Source: Dipteronia dyeriana
Lineage: Eukaryota > Streptophyta > Magnoliopsida > Sapindales > Sapindaceae
Assembly: GCA_032871835.1 (NCBI GenBank)
Contig: CM065299.1
Coordinates: forward strand, 45,768,706-45,832,705
Direction: 5' to 3'
Length of the DNA stretch: 64,000 nt
Part shown: positions 1 to 12,379 of the stretch, in pieces
Layout: each line of letters starts with the position of its first letter
Position numbering within the stretch: position 1 is the first letter of the stretch
Position numbers and translations under genes: made by a program
The notes under the pieces: generated by a model
What the model saw: only the letters and a program-made list of their open reading frames with translations
Databases searched by the model: none
Told to the model about the DNA's origin: nothing

Positions 1-1256
1 TTAAATGGAATAATTCAATCGTAAAAATTCAACGGTGATCCAACACCCATAAATGTCACACCTCCTTTTGGAATTTGTAACATTTACTAGTTGGACTAGG
101 TCCCACCTAATTGTTAACATAACAACAAACGTTTTCAGTTTTAGCCTTATGATTTTATTAGCAAGAATTCTTGGGAGGATATTAATAAACTCACATTGAG
201 TGTGTTACCAAGTTATAGACCTTCAATAATCCCTCACGAATATCCCTCTTTTGGGAGTAGATATCGTTCGGGCTAATTGTCTAGTCTATCCTTGTAAGAA
301 GTATCTTGCTAAATTCCATCCATGAATACCTCTTGGGAGGTTATTACACGAAACAGAAAGCTCAACTAAACTTGGAGGCCGTAGGTGTTCCAAAACACCT
401 TCTCCCACAAAATTATTTAAAGCATGTGATTGAATTCCAAAGAATGATTTACCAAGATATCTAGATGCCAATTTAGATACCTAAACCATTATATGCATGT
501 TCATACCAAAAGAGATATATGAGTGGCACTCCTATTCTATATGACATGTTATCAAACAAGGACAAACAGTGTAATATTTACAACAAATATAAATATCTTC
601 AATTTTGGTCCATCCTAGAAAATCATGTAAATTACATGTCTTGGAATACAAAAAACTCCTTTCTTGGCAAACAAGTCTTCACGTGCCCTTCGTGGTCCGG
701 ACTCTCTCGACTGCCTCCCATGGACGTGCACACCCTTGGTCCTTACCCATGGGTGTGCGCATGCCACAAACCCATAAAGAGCTGCCATGCGCAGCCCATG
801 CCACAACAAACATGGATGCGTGCTCTTCACACGCACGTTCATTGCTACGGCTCGCGTGGTCCTGAACTTGTTCCGGTTGCTTTGAGTTATTCAAACCTTT
901 GAGTCTTTGAAACTTGAGTGTATTACAGAAGAATTATAAATAAAAATACTGCAGTTTTTTTTATTACAAAAACAAAATAAAAAAAACTTAGCAACTACCA
1001 AGAAGGAAATTATGGCGATGATAGACAACCCTTCTTGTTACAATCCCAAAACAAAATACATCTAAATTCTAGGATCAAAATTGAGCAATAACAATCCACA
1101 TATAAAACATACATATATATATATATATATCCATACATTCCATTGTAAATATATATGTGAATACCTAGAGTGCCATCTCTTTCTAAAACATGCATATATA
1201 CAATAAAAAGAAAAGATTCACGAACACAGACATCAGTTAATCAAGGGTACAACCAG
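1..1256 (-). mobile_element. 5' leader of Copia family A, copy A1
   Basis: Untranslated leader between the primer-binding site and gag of a minus-strand Copia element that continues past the left window edge. It aligns along its length with 8960-10235 (A2) and 27170-28020 (A3), so it belongs to the element. It contains a GC-rich stretch at 660-860 with repeated CCCATGG and GTGCGCATGCC-like words, and an AT microsatellite near 1108-1130. Short ORFs here differ between copies and are not genes. Confidence 0.75.
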
Positions 1257-1270
1257 GCTCTGATACCAAT
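1257..1270 (-). other. Primer-binding site, element A1
   Basis: On the minus strand this reads ATTGGTATCAGAGCC directly after the LTR end. It is the complement of the 3' end of initiator methionine tRNA, the usual Copia primer. It fixes the LTR/internal boundary and shows that the LTR at 1271-3684 is the 5' LTR of a minus-strand element. Confidence 0.85.
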
Positions 1271-3684
1271 TGTAAGGACAAAAACAGTTTAAAACGCAAC
1301 CGAAGAGTGAGAAATAAGAAAATTAAGGTTTGCGTATAAATAAAAAAATTCCCTTTTATGCAACGAGAACCTTAACCCTAGATTAATTGATGTATATAAA
1401 AATTGTCGTACCTTTTTCTCGTGACGATTGAACAAGCACCGAATCAATTCCGTAAGATCTTCCAATCCAATCATGAACGTGAATCACCTAGGAGTGTGAA
1501 CTCTCTTTCTTTAAATCGTATATCTGAGGATGGAAACAAACAAAATCTTTGTCTTTGTTAGTTACAATAATCCTCTAAGAAGAAAACAAAGAACGTTAGG
1601 TCACTTGTGAATTATCAATCAATTTGATTGAAACTCGCATGAACCTTGATTCGATGTTCTACACAAAACCTTTTGATGTAAAGGCTTCTAATGTACAATC
1701 GAAAACCAAACATTCTTTCTTCCTATTTCTTCTTTCCCGAATCACACACTATTTCTTAGAGTTGATCGAATTTTGTCTAGAGTAAAATCAGATTTTTCTC
1801 CCTCAAATTTCCAATGATGGCCGAATTCTTATCACTTAGAAAAACTAGGCTAGTCGAACTCTCCTCTTGAAATTATGCTACGGCTGGCCGAAATTTACTC
1901 TTAGAATTACTTAGGGCTGACCGAAATTTACATCCTCTCCTAAGAATGATTTACTTGGTTGGCAGGAATCCTTTCCTTAGGTGGATTTATTTGGTAGTTA
2001 AGAATAATTATCTAAAAGGAATTCTATCCTCTCCTATATACACATGGGCTGGCCAAAATTCATAGGATATATATTAGGAGACTTAATTATTTTACTAAGA
2101 AGGATTTATTTGGTTGTTATGAATCCTTTCCTTAGGTAGAATTACTTGGTGGTAAAGAATCCTTTTAAAAAAGTAATTATATCCTACACCAAGACTCCTA
2201 ATCCCAACTTTATAGTGTATTTGTAACCATATAAAAGACTTCCTAATTTTATTAGATAAATAATTCCTTTTATTTATCTAATTATCAAATATAGTCTTTA
2301 ACATTAATTATACTACCAACAATAGTATAATTTTAGGAGACCATCTCCTACTAGGAAAAAGATTTTGACATTTAATTAAATAATTAATTAATTTCCATTT
2401 AATTAAATAATAAAATAATATAATATAATTAAGCTATTCTAAATAGCCTTGCCGCCCATACCAATGTATATGGCCCATTATATTATTTTCTTATTTTATT
2501 AAATCCATTTGACTTTTATAAAAAGTCCACTTGTGAACTAGACTCGTTCTTACAAAAAGAAACAAGTTCACATGCCCCAATACAATTCTATATGGACACT
2601 TAAATTGGTCTGGTATAATATATCAAGTGATCCATGCAAGTTTGTGTGGATTGGGGATCTTGGCGGGCTATCTAGATTTAAGCTCCAATAGACACAACCC
2701 AATCACAATCAACAAATGATTCACTAAGGTCCGATCTATTTAATTTAAGTTCATTCCACTAAAGAAATAAAATTGAACTCTTAAATAATGATAGAATAAG
2801 TTGATGTTACTCATTCATTCCCTAGATAACCTTATTGGATAAAGTGTATCCTCGTGAAGAATACCAGTAATCGCCAAGAGCTCATACACCTCCTATAGCT
2901 CTCCAAGTTACCATATTTACTCATATGACCACATTTTGAACTTGGATATTTTGACTTGCCCATAAGCCATGTTTCAATAGACACTATTGAAAACTTAACG
3001 TTAAGATTTAATATACAATACCTTAAAATATCCATATTATGATATTCTACTCTCTTTTCATAAATGGAGCCACGATATCCATATCTATAAATGAAGTCAT
3101 CTATCAATTAACAAATGAATACCACCAAGCTATTGAGGACAGACTATGCTATATAATCGTACTCATAGATAGCTCAAATGATAACACTTGCAACCGTAAG
3201 TCCATCATTTATCTTAAGATTCAGATAGACTCTCCGATTGTCTTCTAAGAAAACTTTTATCCATTGACAGTTCTAGATAAATATTCCATTGTGATCAAAT
3301 TCAATGCACCCAGTGCACTATATTCTTTTGCCCAAAGACACCACACTTTGATGATTTTAGACTCATTATAACACATTTGATCCCACTCAAATGCTAGAAA
3401 AAGAATCTACAACGTTGACAAGATAAAGGTGCCCAACCTATTATCTTAAGTTATGATTATTATTCAAGACTAACTAAAGAATTGTGTTTACCTCATACAT
3501 ATCTAGATGTATGAACAATTCTTTTTTTCTCGTAGTCTTTTGACCTTATGATTATTTACTTTTGACAATTATAATAATTAAACTATAAATGCCCTAAAAT
3601 CTGTTAAACTATAAATCACTTTATTAATATGAAAAGATTGTCAACTACATTATTATACTTTTGCTATCGAGCATAATCCTAACA
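1271..3684 (-). repeat. 5' LTR of Copia element A1
   Basis: About 2.41 kb, starting TGTTAGGAT and ending CCTTACA on the minus strand, so it has canonical TG...CA ends. It is homologous to 10250-12379, 5684-7160, 28021-29383 and, inverted, 33699-36118. Its length matches the 2420 bp A4 LTR. The left side has the PBS; the right side interrupts an antisense Gypsy ORF (3687-4370). The second TSD lies beyond the window. The small ORF at 3039-3248 recurs in other copies only through LTR homology. Confidence 0.88.
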
Positions 3685-3686
3685 AT

Positions 3687-4370
3687 ATCAACTCCCCGGC
3701 TCACCTTCGTCCCCTTGGGAATCCAGCTATCTGGTTGGCTAGATAGGAGAAAGTAAGTCCTAGTCTGACCAGATTGCCTTAAAGTATAAAACTGTCTAAT
3801 TTCACGATGAAAATGCTGTGGAAAATTCATCCGGCTCTATATATGCTACATGCACATCAGGATCCTATAGCTATTTGGGGCTAGCTGAGCTGGAGTAATC
3901 CCTGCTTCAGTAAGAAACCAAGCAATGAAAGGTTGTAGGGGAAGAGTCACACCACAGTAGAGCATGGATCCATAAACTGCTACCATGTCCGGAGGAGGGT
4001 TCCATGTGGCCCTATCACTAGCGGGAACCATCAAAACTGAGTCATCCAGATCAAATCGAGCGCGATACTTTTTAATCTCTGCTTCCACAACCACGTTCTG
4101 TTCGGCATCATACGCACTCAGAAAATCAAGAGAGAAGGGAATTCGAGATGCAATGTGCTCTTATCCAACATCATTCTCATCAATTACTTGCCTTCCGAAT
4201 TGAATATCGCTTGAACCATGTTAGTGAACCGTACTATTACTCTAATGCTTTCCCATCCTAGATCGTAGAGGAACCCTGTGATGATCAGAAATGAAAGACT
4301 TAGAACTGGAAGAAGATTCAGAGCTAAAACTGAAGTGAATATCAGGATAAAGCCCGGAAATATCAACATT
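3687..4370 (-). pseudogene. Antisense ORF of a Tat-like Gypsy element (PF04195-like)
   Basis: Minus-strand remnant in one main frame. A Ser/Glu/Asp-rich stretch (about 4370-4260) is followed by a conserved block at 4094-3846. That block carries PPPDMVAVYGSMLYCGVTLP, a PLQPFIAWFLTEAGITPAQL segment and APNSYRILMC. This strongly resembles the 'putative gypsy-type transposon' domain (PF04195), which typically reads LPLHPF...L.L.PSQL.PN.WR. Two stops near 3846 and 3835 are followed by more of the same frame to about 3690, where the A1 LTR cuts it off; another stop lies near 4165. Tat-lineage Gypsy elements are known to carry extra antisense ORFs between pol and the 3' LTR, and a PPT and LTR follow here on the plus strand. 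The family match is from memory. Function unknown. Confidence 0.65.
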
Positions 4371-5021
4371 TAAAATATAAGGATGATCAGGAGGTGTTTC
4401 CCCCAATAATCAATGATCACAAGAAACCAATTGAAAATATCCACTCACAAGGGCCTCAAAAGTTATAACAAAAGGGTGATGCCATGAAATATGATCCATC
4501 TAAACTAACCTTAAAAGCATATGTGAAGCAACAGGAAAAAACCTTAGTGAAGAGCCAAGACGTTTCTTTATGTAAAAACCTCGGTCTTTTTTTGCTTCTA
4601 GGAAAATGAACAACAAAAATTGCCTCCTTCAGCTTAAATAAACCACTCAATGGTTGAAGAAACAAAACCCTAAGGTTTCGAGAAGATGGAAAAATTAAAA
4701 GAAAAGAAGGAACGCTTGGTGACGTGGGCGGTGTATCTGATAATCCATGAGTCGCCTCTCATAAATGCTATATGAGAAACCAAGCAATTACAGGACACGT
4801 GTCATGGAAAGAACTGACCAAGGCGTCAGAATTTCAAAACGTCATAATTATTGGGATTTCGCGTGATAGGACATGGTAGCCATTGAGACACGTCATTAAT
4901 GCGAAGGGTTGTTTAAGGATTTTTAATCCTATGTTAATGAGGCATTAAAGAAGGGAAAGATAAAAAGCCTAGTCAGAAGGTCGATTAAAATACTTATGCC
5001 AAAACAAAATTCTACTTTGCA
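4371..5021. other. Non-coding Gypsy 3' region
   Basis: No convincing ORF. It lies between the antisense ORF and the polypurine tract of the same inferred plus-strand Gypsy element, as expected for a Tat 3' untranslated region. The minus-strand ORF at 4456-4665 has no recognisable domain. Confidence 0.5.
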
Positions 5022-5041
5022 AAAGAATTTTAAGGGGGTAT
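5022..5041 (+). other. Polypurine tract of a Gypsy element
   Basis: Reads AAGAATTTTAAGGGGGTATT immediately before a TGTTATATG LTR start. A similar tract (TATTTAAGAGGGTATTG) precedes another LTR at 54205, which supports the call for both. Confidence 0.6.
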
Positions 5042-5434
5042 TGTTATATGTATATTTTATTGAATGTACACGTCATTGACAAATAAGAAAATCCCTTAAA
5101 AAGATTGCCAGATGGGTATCCGAGCTAGCAATTGGAAGACATCAACCAAGACATCACTAAGGAATAAGAACCCTAGTTAGTCTGAATACGGGTACTCGGC
5201 AGAGAGAGGCAAGAGAGATCGAGCAGTGTAATTAATCATTCAATAGTTGATTTGGCTCGGTTGTGTATTCAAACACCCATGGACATTTCTTCGATCATCG
5301 GAGTTTTGCCACGTAAACTTGTGTCATTATAACTTCAATCGCATTCTCTTTCTCTTTCTCTTTTGACAGATCATAACCAGATCCAACGTTGTTTACTTTC
5401 TCACCCATCAAGAAATTGACGTCAACAAGAATAA
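5042..5434 (+). repeat. 3' LTR fragment, Tat-like Gypsy
   Basis: Begins TGTTATATGT right after the polypurine tract. It has the composition of a short Gypsy LTR; the pyrimidine-rich run near 5347-5372 may belong to R/U5. The 3' end is not defined, because S1-type LTR sequence takes over at about 5435 without a clean terminus. Confidence 0.5.
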
Positions 5435-5683
5435 TGCCAACATAACAAAAAAACCTAGCAAACTTCTCTCCTTTTTATCATTTAAATTTTCTCTCCCTTA
5501 CATTTTCTTTTTGAAGAAGAAAATATGCAGAATTTTCACATAAAATTCTCTCAACTTTCAAACATCATAACTCACTCATTCGAAGTCTGATGTGAGTTAT
5601 TTAAGTTAAAGAATCTTCATAAAAGAGTCCTCTATCATTTCCAAGAGAGTTTGAAGTCATTTGTTTAAGTTTTATGGTGATTC
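5435..5683 (+). repeat. S1 Sirevirus-like LTR, left part
   Basis: Partial LTR matching 57915-58145 (S4) in order: a CTCTCCCTTACATTTTC-like run, AAGAAGAAAA, TCTCTC...AACTTTC, AACATCATAACTC, and GAGTTTGAAGTCATTTG. It is interrupted by A2 at 5684 and resumes at 12380. The upstream part of this LTR (hairpin and TATA region) is missing. Confidence 0.7.
5679..5683. other. Target-site duplication of A2, left
   Basis: GATTC abuts the TG end of A2. The right copy at 12380-12384 is GGTTC (4 of 5 identical), consistent with an aged 5-bp duplication. Confidence 0.55.
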
Positions 5684-7160
5684 TGTAGGGAAAAACGGTT
5701 CAAAGTCCAACGGAAGCGTGAAAAAAATTTAATAAAATTAGGGTTTGCGAATAAATAAAAATTTTCCCTTTTAATAACAAGAACCTTAACCCTAGATTAA
5801 TTGATTTATATAAAAAGTATCGTACCTTTTTTTCGTGACGATTGAACTAAATTGAATCCGTAAGATCTTTCAATCCAATCACGAACGTGAATCACCAAGG
5901 AGTGTGGGCTCCCTTTCTTTAAATTGTATACCTGAGGACGGAAACAAACAAATTCTTCTTCTTTATTAGTCACAATAATCCTCCAAAAGAAAAACCAAGA
6001 ACGACCGATCACTTTTGAATTATCAATCAATTTGATTGAAACTCGCATGAACCTTGATTCGATGTTGTACACAAACGTTCCCTCTTTTCTTTATGCTTGA
6101 CCGAATTCTTCACACAATGAGTTGGACGAAGTTTTTTTTTATAAAACAATAAAAACAAATAAAAAACAACTTCTCACACCAAAAGTTCATTCTTGGTTGA
6201 GTTTAACAGGTATTATATATAGGAGACTAAATCCTCTCATAAGAAGGATTTACTTTGTGGTTAAGAATATCATCCTTAGGTCGATTTACTTGATGGTTAA
6301 GAATTCTTTTCCAAAAGGAATTCTTTCCTACACCAAGACTCCTAATCCAACTAAGTAGTGTATTTGTAACCATATTAAAGACTTCACAATTTGATTAGAT
6401 AAATAATTCCTTTAATTTATCTACTTATCGAATATAGTTTTTAATATTAATTATACTACCAACAATAGTATAATTTTAGGAGACCATCACCTACTAGGAA
6501 AAAGATTTTAACTTTTAATTAAATAATTAATTAATCAACAAATTAATTAATTTCTGTTTAATTAAATAATAAAATAAAAATAATATAATTAAGCTATTCT
6601 AAATAGCTTTACCGCCCAACACATATATATGGGCCATGTATTAATTTTCTTATTTTATTAAATCCATTGGACCTTAATAAATAGTCCGCATGTGAACTAG
6701 ACTCATTCTTACAAAAAGAAACAAGTTCACATGCCTTAATACAATTCTAAATGGACCCCTAAATTAGTCCGGTAGAATATATCAAGTAATCCATGGAAGT
6801 TCGTCTGGATTGGGGATCCCCGGCTATCTAAATTTAAGCTCCAATAGACACAACCCAATCACAATCAACAAATGATTCACTTAGGTCCGATCTACTTAAT
6901 TTTAGTTCATTCCAATAAAGAACTAGAATTGAACTCTTAAATAACGATAGAATAAGTTGATGTTACTCATTCATACCCTAGACAACCTTATTGGAGAAAG
7001 TGTATCCTCGTGAAGAATATCCGTAATCGCCAAGAGCTCATAGACCGCCTATAGCTCTCCAAGTTACCATATTTACTCATATGACCACATTTTGAACTTA
7101 GATATTTTGACTCGTCCAGAAGCCATGTTTCAATAGACACTATTGAAAAATTAACGTTAA
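5684..7160 (-). repeat. 3' LTR of A2, 5'-truncated
   Basis: Homologous to the distal part of 10250-12379 and 1271-3684, ending ...CCCTACA on the minus strand at 5684. On the high-coordinate side the homology stops within TTAACGTTAA at 7160, where integrase-derived sequence begins. Confidence 0.8.
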
Positions 7161-8125
7161 CTCGTGCGGTGTTTTAGGAACCGACCTAGATGGTACATCG
7201 TTTTGAAAGTACATTGTGGTTTGTAAAGCATATCCGAAAAAGAATTAGGGAGTGTTGAAAAACTCAACATAGACCTAACCATGTCCAAACCACCCCAATT
7301 TGTTAAGGTGTGCCTGGTGCAGAAAACTGAGAAACTATCCCATTATCAATAAGATATTGCTGAAACTCACAAGATAGATATTCTCCACCACGATCAGACC
7401 TCAAGACTTTTATGCGTTTCTCAAGCTGATTTTCAATCTTATCTTTAAATACTTTGAACATTTCAAAAACATCCGACTTATGTCTCATGAGATACACATA
7501 ACTAAATCTTGAGTGATCATCCGTGAAAGTGATGAAGTACTCATATCCACCTCTAGCTTGAATGCTCATAGGTCCACACACATCAGTGTGTATCAATCCT
7601 AAACATTCGATGGCTCTTGTGCCTTTGGTCTTAAATGACTTTTTGGTCATTTTACCTTCTAAACAAGATTCACAAGTTGGTAGATCATCAACCTTTAAGT
7701 TACTTAGAGGTCCGTCACTGCCCAATCTTTTAATCCTATTTAGGTTAATATGACCTAGGCACAAATTCCATAGGTAGGTTTTATCTGTTGATAATTTTAC
7801 CCTTTTATGATTAGGTTCTGTTGATTCCGTATCTAAAAAGTGAGAGATATTTCTATGCAAGTAGAATAAACCGTTTTCCAATGTACCTTTACAAACAATT
7901 TTTTTATTCTTACTAATAATAAAACCTTTATTAAAAGTAACCGAATATCCAAATTTATTTAAACAAGAGACCGAAATTAAATTCCTCTTGAATTGTGGTA
8001 CATAATAAATGTTTATTAAAACTAAATGCCTATAAGAACCTAAATTGATTATAATATCTCTCATTACTCTAGTAGACACCAACGCTCCATTGCCTAAATG
8101 GAAGTTGAATTCATTATTATTCAGT
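7161..8125 (-). pseudogene. Copia pol fragment: GAG-pre-integrase and integrase core
   Basis: Open from 8193 down to 7303, then in broken frames to 7161. Order on the minus strand: LGNGA...YYVPQFKRNLISVS (the segment just after the Copia protease), then ENGLFYLH and a pre-integrase zinc finger (LGHINLNRI, then CESCLEGKM). The integrase core follows, with HTDVCGPM, TDDHSRFSYVYLM and RSDRGGEYLS, and the last open residues are SAPGTP. The protease active site (D[ST]G) is missing, because the knuckle region runs straight into LGNGA, so a short in-frame deletion is likely. Downstream residues of the integrase C-terminal part are recognisable only across frameshifts. It integrates cDNA in intact relatives; this copy cannot. 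Confidence 0.85.
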
Positions 8126-8888
8126 CTATTCCTTTGACACTTTTCACCACAAAGGAAACACTTCCCTTTGATCTTGGTTTCTATCTTGGTCAACTTCTAA
8201 GAAGGCTCAAGTTACTTTTTCTTTTGTTGTCCCTTGACCTTCTTACGGGTCTTTAACGGTAGCAACTTACCAAGCTTATGAATCTCTTGCCCTTGCCATT
8301 CACAAGGATTTTTTCCTTGCTTTGAACATCTTGCATCAGGCCTTGGAAGATGTATTCCTTATTATTCAAGGTGTAGTCCAACTTGAATTGTTCAAGGGAA
8401 TCCGACAGTGAGTTGACAATCATGTCAATTTTCATCTTACCATCTATCTCAGCACCATTTTGTTCAGCAATGTTGAGATATGCTATGACTTTCATCATGT
8501 GATCTTTCACACCCTGTCCAGGTTTCATCCTAAGATTCATATAAGCAGTCACTGCCTCTCCCTTAGTCATCCTAGACCTCATAGCAAACATCTCCTCTAG
8601 AGACATCATTATATCGGCAGCATTCTCCATTTTTCTTGTTATTTTTGCAACACGTCGGAGATGTGGCCATAATGTAACGTACATTTAGCCATCTCATCTG
8701 AAGACTGCCACTACAAATACTCATCGCTTTGCTCCTAAGTAGATTCATTAGTTTGGTGGTTAAATAATAAACATAACAAATTTATGTTTTTCAGCTTGCA
8801 ATAACAACCCAATTTTCCTTTTCCACGTGACATAATTATCATCAGTTAAAGTATTATCTTTTAGGATGTTTATTAGGGATGGGGTCGT
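8126..8888 (-). pseudogene. Copia gag remnant of A2
   Basis: UBN2-type gag. The best-preserved part (8684-8253) has AADIMMSLEEMF, RMTKGEAVTAYMNLRM, MKVIAYLNIAEQNGAEIDG, IVNSLSDSLEQFKLDY and LMQDVQSKEK. N-terminal residues continue upstream in other frames (DDNYVTWKRK- and LLQAEKHKF-like words) to about 8888, where the start codon aligned with A3 (27088) is ACG instead of ATG. At the C end a degenerate knuckle (KCFLCGEKCQRN) keeps only the first cysteine pair. A stop lies near 8253, with further stops just below it. Structural protein in intact relatives; dead here. Confidence 0.8.
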
Positions 8889-10235
8889 GATTTCTTTATA
8901 GTAACAAAAATTATATAAGTAAATAATCATGATAAAGAACTTTCACATATTTATATTGAATAAAATAAAATAATTCAATCGTAAAAATTCAACGGTGATC
9001 CAACACCCATAAATGTCATGCCTCCTTTAGGAGTTGACAACATTTACTAGTTGGACTAGGTCCCACCAAATTGTTAAGATAACAACTAACGTTTTCAATT
9101 TTAGCCTTGTGATTTTATTAACAAGAACTCTTGGGAGGATATTAATAAACTCACATTGAGTGTGTTACCAAGTTATCGACCTTCAATATAATGCCTCACG
9201 AATATCAATCCTTTGGGAGTATATATCGTTTGGGCTAATTGTTTAGTGGATCCTTGAAAGGAAGCATCTTGCTAAATTCCATTCATGAATACCTCTTGGG
9301 AGGTTATTACGCGATACATAAAGCTCAACTAAACTTGGAGGCCGTAGGTGTTCCAAAACACCTTCTCCCACTCAATTATTTAAGGCGTTTGATCGAATTC
9401 CAAAGAATGATTTACAAAACTATCTAGATGCCAATTTAGATACCTAAACCATTTTATGCATGTTCATACCAAAAAGACGTATGAGTGGCACTTCTATTCT
9501 ATATGACATGTTATGAAACAACGACAAACATTGCATTATTTGCAAAAATATAAATAGCTACATTTTTGGTCCATCATAGAAAAACAATTAAATTACATGA
9601 CTTGGAACAAAAAACTCATTTCTTGCCGAACAAGTCTTCACGCGACCTTCGTCATCCAGACTCTCTAGGATGCCTTCCATGGGCGTGTTCACCCTTGGCC
9701 CTTACCCATGGGCGTGCGCATGCCACAAACCCATAAAGGGCTGCCATGCGCAGCCCATGGCTTCCATAGGGCTTCTGTGTGCAGCCCATGCCACAACAAA
9801 CGTAGATGTGTGCTCTTCGCACGCACGTTCATTGCTACAGCTCGTACGGTCCCAAACTTGTTCCGGTCGCTTTTAATTCTTCAAAACTTCAGTGTATTAC
9901 AGAAGAATTATAAATGAAAATACTGCATTTTCTTTTTATTACAGCAACAAAATAAAAAAAAACTTAGCAACTACCCAGAAGGAAATTATGGCAATGATAG
10001 ACCACCCTTCTTGTTACGATCCCAAAACAAAATACATCGAAATTCTATGACCAAAATTGAGCAATAACAATCCACATATAAAACATATATATATATATAT
10101 ATATATCCATAAATTCCATTGTAAATATATATATGCGAATTCCTCGAGAGCCATCTATTTCTAAAACATGCATATATACAATAAAAAGGAAAAGATTCAT
10201 GAACATATACATCAATTTATCAAGGGTACAACCTG
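8889..10235 (-). mobile_element. 5' leader of Copia element A2
   Basis: About 1.35 kb between primer site and gag, homologous to 1-1256. It is unusually long for a Copia leader. Contains a GC-rich island at 9640-9850 with a perfect 7-bp-arm hairpin (9738-9756) and a TA microsatellite near 10087-10109. No ORF is shared intact with A1 or A3. Confidence 0.75.
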
Positions 10236-10249
10236 GCTCTGATACCAAT
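10236..10249 (-). other. Primer-binding site of A2
   Basis: Minus strand reads ATTGGTATCAGAGCC next to the LTR end, complementary to initiator Met tRNA. Same arrangement as A1. Confidence 0.85.
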
Positions 10250-12379
10250 TGTAGGGAAAAACGGTTCGAAGCGCAACGGAAGCGTGAAAAAAATTAATAT
10301 AAATAGGGTTTTCGTATAAATAAAAAATTTCCCTCTTAATAACAAGAACCTTAACCCTAGATTAATTTGTGTATATAAAAAGTATCATACCATTTTTTTC
10401 GTGACGATTGAACTAAATTGAATCCGCAAGATCTTCCAATCAAATCACGAAAGTGAGTCACCTAGGAGTATGGGCTCTCTTTATTTAAATTATATACCTG
10501 AGGATGGAAACAAACAAAATCTTCTTCTTTGTTAGTCACAATAATCCTCCAAGAGAAAAACAAAGAACGTCTGGTCACTTTTGAATTATCAATCAATTTG
10601 ATTGAAACTCGCGTGAACCTTGATATGATATTGTACACAAAACCCTTTTGATGCAAATGATACTAGTGTACTATCGAAAACAAAAATATTCCCTCTTTTC
10701 TCTATGCTTGGCCGAATTCTTCACACAATGAGTTGGACAAAGTTTTTTTTTATAACAATAAAAAACAACTTTTCACACCAAAAAATCATTCTTGGTCGAA
10801 TTTAATAGGTATTATATATAGGAGACTTAATCCTCTCCTAAGAAGGATTTACTTGGTGGTTAAGAATCCTATCATTAGGTGGATTTACTTGGTGGTTAAG
10901 AATCCTTTTCCAAAAGGAATTATTTCCTATACCAAGACTCCTAATCCAACTCAACAGTGTATTTGTAACCATATTAAACACTTCCTAATTTGATTAGATA
11001 AATAATTCCTTTTATTTATCTACTTATCAAATATAATCTTTAATATTAATTATACTACCAACAATAGTATAATTTTAGGAGACCATTTCATACTAGGAAA
11101 AAGATTTTGACTTTAATTAAATAATTAATTAATCAACAAATTAATTAATTTTCATTTAATTAAATAATAAAATAAAAAAAATAGAATTAAGTTATTCTAA
11201 ATAGCCTTGCCGCCCGACACATATTTATGGGCCATATATTATTTTATTATTTTATTAAATCCATTGGGCCTTAATACAATTCTAAATGGACCCCTAAATT
11301 GGTCCAGAAGAATATATTAAGTGATTCACGCAAGTTCGTGTGGATTGGGGATCTTGGCAGGCTATCTAAATTTAAGCTCCAATAGACACAACCCAATCAC
11401 AATCAACAAATGATTCACTTAGGTCTGATCTATTTAATTTTAGTTCATTCCACTAAAGAACTAAAATTGAACTCTTAAATAATGATAGAATAAGTTGATC
11501 TTACTCATTCATACCATAGACAACCTTATTGAAGAAATTGTATCCTCGTGAATAATATCAGTAATCGCCAAGAGCTCATAGATCGCCTATAGCTCTCCAA
11601 GTTACCATATTTATTCATCTGACCACATTTTGAACTTGGATATTTTGACTTGTCAAGAAGCCATGTTTCAATAAACACTATTGAAAACTTAACATTAAGA
11701 TTTAATATCCAATACCCCAAAACATCCATATGATGATATTCTATTCTTATTTCATAAATGGAGCCACGATGTCCATATCTATAAATGAAGTCCTCTATCG
11801 ATTACCAAATGAATACCACCAAACTATCGAGGATAGACTATGCTATATAATCGTACTCATTGATAGCTCAAATGATAACTCTTGCAACCATAAGTCCATC
11901 ATTTATCTAAGGATCTAGATAGACTCTCCGATTGTCTTCAAGTGAAAACTTTTATCTATTGAAGGTTCTAGATAAAGTATTTCACTGTGATCCAATTCAA
12001 TGCACCCAGTGCACTAGATTCTTTTGCCCAAAGACACCATACTTTGATAATTTTAGACTCATCATAATACATTTGATCCCACTCAAATGCTAGCAAAAGA
12101 ATCTACAACTTTAACAAGATAAAGGAGTCCAACCTTTTATCTTAAGTTGTGAATATTATTCAAGACTAACTAAAGAGTTGTGTCTACCTCATACATATCT
12201 AGATGTGTGAACAATTTTTCTTTTCTCCTAGTCTTTTGACCTTATGATTATTTACTTTTGACAATTATAATAATTAAACTATAAATGCTAAAGATTTGTT
12301 AAACTAGAAATAACTTTATTAATATGAAAAGATTGTCAAACACATTATTACACTCTTGCTATCGAGCGTAATCCCAACA
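10250..12379 (-). repeat. 5' LTR of Copia element A2
   Basis: About 2.13 kb, TGTTGGGATT...CCCTACA on the minus strand. Complete ends are defined by the primer site on one side and the TSD on the other. It is shorter than the A1 and A4 LTRs, partly because one block near 11270 is missing relative to A1 (around 2515-2585). Confidence 0.87.

Larger units (their letters stand above)
5684..12379 (-). mobile_element. Copia element A2, deleted and nested in S1
   Basis: Minus-strand element with a 5' LTR (10250-12379), Met-tRNA primer site, about 1.35 kb leader, gag, truncated pol and a 3' LTR that keeps only its distal 1.48 kb (5684-7160). Pol runs from the gag knuckle through GAG-pre-integrase into the integrase and then breaks directly into the LTR at 7160/7161, so RT, RNase H and the LTR start were lost in one deletion. 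The flanks carry a near-perfect 5-bp TSD, and removing the element rejoins the S1 LTR. Confidence 0.85.

Noticed and set aside
519..902. ORF of 127 codons plus overlapping ORFs on both strands
   Set aside because: It is in the GC-rich leader island of A1. The homologous stretches at 9670 and 27753 encode different, broken frames.
1257..1270. tRNA-like match (also at 10236, 15930, 37681, 43173)
   Set aside because: Only the tRNA 3'-end complement is present; these are primer-binding sites, not tRNA genes.
3039..3248. A 60-90 codon ORF that recurs at 11730-11918, 28736-28948 and 34132-34344 (minus)
   Set aside because: It lies inside the family A LTR and recurs because the LTR does. Lengths and frames vary and no domain is seen.
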